Part shown: one piece after another, positions 60,613-64,000 of the stretch
Layout: every line of letters starts with the position of its first letter
Position numbering within the stretch: position 1 is the stretch's first letter
Assembly (NCBI GenBank): GCA_028673005.1
Contig: CM054114.1
Location: 17,607,137-17,671,136, forward strand
DNA: 64,000 bases
Direction of reading: 5' to 3'
Source of the DNA: Tanypteryx hageni
Lineage: Eukaryota > Arthropoda > Insecta > Odonata > Petaluridae
Translations under genes and position numbers: made by a program
Notes under the pieces: generated by a model
The model's database searches: none
Told to the model about the DNA's origin: nothing
Seen by the model: the letters and a program-made list of their open reading frames with translations, nothing else

Positions 60613-62356
60613 TCTATAATCAGACAATTTTAACACACATCGAACAACTCAGAACTACAGGCAAAGTAACAATAATATTGAAATGCTCACCGTCGTTATC
60701 ACCTCGTCTTGCAGTCGATCAACTTTGTCTTGTTGCCACAACTGCGCAGGTTATTATATTAGTGTACGCATCGCGGTGTTCGCGGGCTTTTCGACTGTAG
60801 AAAGACTAGAAACTTCGCTTCCAATCGTCGTTCCGCGCCACCCGCGCCGTAAACGCATACTTATCATTATATATAGACGTTTCTTACAGAGGAGGAGGAT
60901 ACTAATGTTTAGGCACTTCCAGATGAGCTGGAGATTCGAAATTTTTTTCATAGGTGGCATTTTGTGCAAAACCGACTAGAAAAAACGAAAATCTTGAAAA
61001 AGTGCAGTAATGCGGCCGCTAAAAATTTGCAATTGTTTAAACAAATTTTCAAGGTTTGTGTATTTCCGCATGCGCTACGGAATTTAAAGTTTTTTTATAA
61101 GTAAAATTCGTAAAAAAACGAAATAAAGATTATACAAATTTTGATATTTTAATTTGTTTGGCAGTTAAATATTCTTAAAGTTTATACAAATAGATAACAG
61201 TTTAGGTACTACGGGATGAGCTAGGATGCTGAAATTTTCAAGTTATTTACAGAGTAGTGCATTTGCACAAATAAACATATGAATCTCTCCATAAACATAT
61301 TGCAGCGGCCGTTAAAAATGTTTAAAATTTAAACAATTGGAAAAATATTTTTTCACTTCTAGAAGTACTACAACTTTAAAATTTGGCAAAAACTTCTAGC
61401 ATTAGTACCCCATAATAATTTAGTAAATCCGAAAAGTGAAGAACCCTCTTATAGTGCTTTGTTCGGAATAAATTTTCTTATTTTTACTGACAGTTCCTAC
61501 CAATGTTAGCACATTTGAAAGGAGTTTTTTTGCTAATTCAAGATCTGTGAAATAATTATCGCAGGTGATATTGCTATTAGTTCCACTGAAAATTTCTGTC
61601 AGTGACTAAACAACAAATGATCCTAAATTATATGCCCTATTTTCTCATTTGCCTAAATACGGTATTCCATACAAGGAATAAAAATTTTGGAGTCACAAAG
61701 CCACCAGATTTTCATACCATATTTGTCAGGCTTCGAAGGTTCTTTTGATACTCATCCAGTACATAAGATGAAAACAAATATATGTATATTATATTAAAAT
61801 GTAGAGAAAGAGGGAAGGAGATCGAAATTGGATGGAGACTCCAAGGCTCACGTTGCCCATTAGCGTAACTTATAGATTTATTATTTTTTCTAGAATTCAG
61901 AATTTAAAAAAACATATACGATATCGCACATAGTTGAGTATGAAAAAATAATAGAAGTCTAAATTTTATAGAAATGTACTCCCTAATTTCGAGGAGAAAA
62001 TAGAGAAAGACTAACATAGTGAGCCTGGAACGCTCACCTTGCCCGGAAAAGGGTTACAAAGTACCGAAAACTAGTACAATAAATTATTAACTGAACCCTT
62101 ACGTAAGTCTGAGACTCTCTGTATATAGTGTATCAAGCACTTGCAGAATGCACCAACATCTCATGCACTAAATAAAGTACATATTAAGAAATTATGTGAC
62201 TCAGCACTTGTGCAAAAGAAATATTTTATGCACCTTAAGATATTTTTTTCTGGGATTAGGCATAGGTTTTCAGCTTTGTCTTTTGTAATTTTTTTGAAAA
62301 ACTTCATTTCATGACTACATATTGATATTAAGTTCTCTTGTTCTTTTCTTATTCAG

Positions 62357-62389
62357 GCTGGAGTGCAAGGCCAACCGGCTGAAAAACAT
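62357..62389 (+). CDS. Mini-exon B (33 nt), arm copy 3
   Basis: Acceptor CTTTTCTTATTCAG and donor CAT|GTGAGTG bound 11 codons, AGVQGQPAEKH. The acceptor, the terminal CAT codon, the donor and several hundred bases of flanking intron resemble those of mini-exon A 5 kb upstream, so the two arose by local duplication of an exon with its intron. Confidence 0.5.
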
Positions 62390-62879
62390 GTGAGTGTCTT
62401 TAATAAAGTATTGCTTTCGTAATGAAGTTTCTGCATTCAATTTATTCTGATGCCTGTGCTAATCATAGAAGAAAATCCTTTTTATCCCAAACATTTCTAT
62501 GCATAAAATCACTGGCACTTCCCATTAATTGATAATTTTAACTTTTCGTTTTTGACTGCTACCTCCCTGCCCTCCACCTTCTTCTCCCAATGTCCCGGTT
62601 TGGTTCTTTGATGTGAAAATATTAAAATGTGTATGTATATATATATATACACATATTATAAAAGACGTCCCACTCTGACACCCTGACTATATGGTAAGCC
62701 TATATATAGTTAATAATAAAACAATAAATACATAATTATAAAGTCAACAATAAAAAATTAGTTCTCCCATTACAAGATTGAAAATATAAATCAAAATTAT
62801 CTGCTGAATTTCCATTTATATTTTTTATAATGTTTAGATGCCTCTACTAGTTTCCTTACTTTACCATATTTTTTCCCAG

Positions 62880-62936
62880 GTCCGGTTTTATGATGAAAGC
62901 ACAACAGGCATCACAGGACCCACGGCGCTGAAATTG
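62880..62936 (+). CDS. Mini-exon C (57 nt), arm copy 3
   Basis: Acceptor ATTTTTTCCCAG and donor TTG|GTAAAT bound exactly 19 codons reading V-R-F-Y-D-E-S-T-T-G-I-T-G-P-T-A-L-K-L. Together with the other mini-exons it is symmetric (a multiple of three, phase 0 at both ends). Protein family not recognised. Confidence 0.5.
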
Positions 62937-63274
62937 GTAAATCCCATTTTTATTGAAATATCTAATGCATTAAATTTTCTGCTCAGATTAGGGTTGAGTC
63001 AGCTACTATAAAATTTAATGAGAATCAAAGATAGATAAATGCTTCAATATTAGTAGGATCTCAAGAAAATGTTCAGGTTGAATCTTTGCTGAATCAATTT
63101 CAAAATGTTGTTAGAATTAACAGGAAAGAGTATTTGGCAATATTGGGAAACAAAAATACAATCAGGCAGAACTTGCATTTGTTGCTACACAGGTTACAGT
63201 TGCCTTTTTTAAAATGTCATTTATCTTGACTCAATTGAGAACATACCTATATTAAAAACCCTATTTTAAAAGAT

Positions 63275-63583
63275 ACACTAAAACCTCGTTATATCTAAGT
63301 TCAAGGGACCACAAAAATACGAATTCAAATTATCCGGGTTCGAAATAAACGAACTTTTAAAAAATCGAAATTTCTTATGATATAGTCGTATCTATCCGTT
63401 CTGCTACAAAACTATTGACCTTACAAGTTCGTACACAAGGCGAATTCATGAACAGAGCTGAAGTGAACACTTAAATTTTCCCAGTGTATATTTCAAGTTG
63501 CTCTTTTACACCACGTTTAAAATAAAAGACTTTCAACCGCACGTACTCAGCTACAAGATTCCGAAAATACATGCTAAAAAGAT
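63275..63583. mobile_element. 309-bp insertion specific to copy 3
   Basis: Copies 1 and 2 read AAAAGAT directly into TGGGAAAACG. Copy 3 has 309 extra bases here, bounded by AAAAGAT on both sides, a candidate 7-bp duplication. The insert begins ACACTAAAACCTCGTTATA, a sequence like pogo/Tigger-type termini, but its other end is not the matching inverted repeat, so the family is uncertain. Confidence 0.65.
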
Positions 63584-63784
63584 TGGGAAAACGATTTAAA
63601 TTTAAATAATAAAGAATTTAAATAATAAAGACGCAAACATAATTTAATGACTTTTTAATTTAATAAATATAGATTTCAGTTCTTCATACTTACTAATATT
63701 TTGAAAACTTTGAAGGCTTTAACACAATATAATGACTTTTTAATCTAATGCAAAAAATTTAAATTTTTCATATTTGCTAGTATA

Positions 63785-63984
63785 TTAATAAGGATTTAGT
63801 TTTACCTTGTAGATAAGTATGCAAATGATTTTTTTAGACATTAAATCACACAAAAATGCAACATTTCTGCAGAAATCTTTTTTCAAAATTTCACAAGGTT
63901 CATTCTGTTCTTCGAAAAAGTTCGTGACTTGTTTTCGCAAAGCTAAAAGATTTTCTAGTACTTGGCCTTGTGACAACCAGCTTA
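63785..63984 (-). pseudogene. hAT transposase fragment, copy 3
   Basis: Third copy, in direct orientation to copy 1 at an offset of 63543. The predicted protein is unchanged although at least two bases in the fragment differ from copies 1 and 2. Confidence 0.5.
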
Positions 63985-64000
63985 CTTAATGGTTTGGAAG

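Larger units (their letters stand above)
55114..64000 (-). repeat. Segment S, copy 3 (right arm of palindrome 2, runs off the window)
   Basis: This is the reverse complement of the distal part of S, and it continues past the point matching base 1 (63235) into the same sequence as 1-457. It differs from copies 1 and 2 more than they differ from each other: three substitutions in the 417 bases at 63584-64000 where copies 1 and 2 agree, many more across 58-62 kb, a 309-bp insertion at 63275-63583 and absence of 330 bp present at 41406-41735. Confidence 0.95.

Noticed and set aside
1..64000. Plastid or mitochondrial genome with inverted repeats
   Set aside because: The layout is similar but there are no organellar genes, rRNAs or tRNAs, and the content is nuclear transposons with spliced exons.
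63235..64000. Window as a circular molecule read past its starting point
   Set aside because: The overlapping 417 bases carry three substitutions and a 309-bp insertion relative to the start of the window, so these are distinct copies. A circular form of a different unit cannot be excluded.

Overview
The window is AT-rich eukaryotic nuclear DNA, most likely from an insect or other arthropod. Three things point there: GT-AG spliced exons with short coding blocks, a dense mix of degraded animal transposons (Merlin, Harbinger, hAT, Penelope-like and CR1-like elements, foldback and MITE-like elements), and no sign of bacterial operons. No host gene could be named with confidence.

The dominant feature is architecture. 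One segment S (complete at 22332-45228) is present three times in alternating orientation: inverted at 1-14459, direct at 22332-45228, and inverted again at 55114-64000, where it runs off the end. Two different single-copy spacers separate the copies: L1 (14460-22331, 7.9 kb) and L2 (45229-55113, 9.9 kb). The window is therefore two interlocked giant palindromes, with the first and third copies in direct repeat at a 63,543-bp offset (position 41 equals position 63584). Copies 1 and 2 differ only at scattered single bases and a few small indels, roughly 0.1% by eye. Copy 3 differs more, roughly 0.5-1%, and carries a 309-bp insertion and a 330-bp deletion relative to the others.

S itself is mostly old transposon debris. 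In left-arm coordinates it holds a hAT remnant (about 240-440), a Merlin transposon with 365-bp inverted ends (2560-4425), a foldback element nested in a GCCGCG-ended element (5320-7950), a (TA)n tract, a Penelope-like reverse transcriptase fragment flanked by inverted copies of a short repeat (10152-11400), a GTGGAGG minisatellite (12270-12830) and a degenerate hammerhead-like motif (14202-14232). The distal part of S (36778-45228) holds a second hAT pseudogene, mini-exons of an unrecognised host gene and the 3' part of a CR1-like retrotransposon.

L1 holds what looks like the 3' end of a host gene (+ strand, four exons ending in a poly(A) signal about 40 bp before the palindrome arm). In its introns lie a Penelope-like fragment, a Harbinger transposase with its divergent MADF partner, a hammerhead-like hairpin, and a roughly 0.9-kb element built from AAGCAAATGCTTA-type motifs. 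L2 holds a hAT pseudogene, a tandem repeat, a membrane-spanning exon and a second candidate exon of a + strand gene that may continue into mini-exons in the adjoining arm, a SINE-like sequence, GGCGC-rich inverted repeats and the 5' part of the CR1-like element. That element is continuous across the L2/right-arm junction but truncated at the L2/left-arm junction, which suggests the left arm is the derived copy there.
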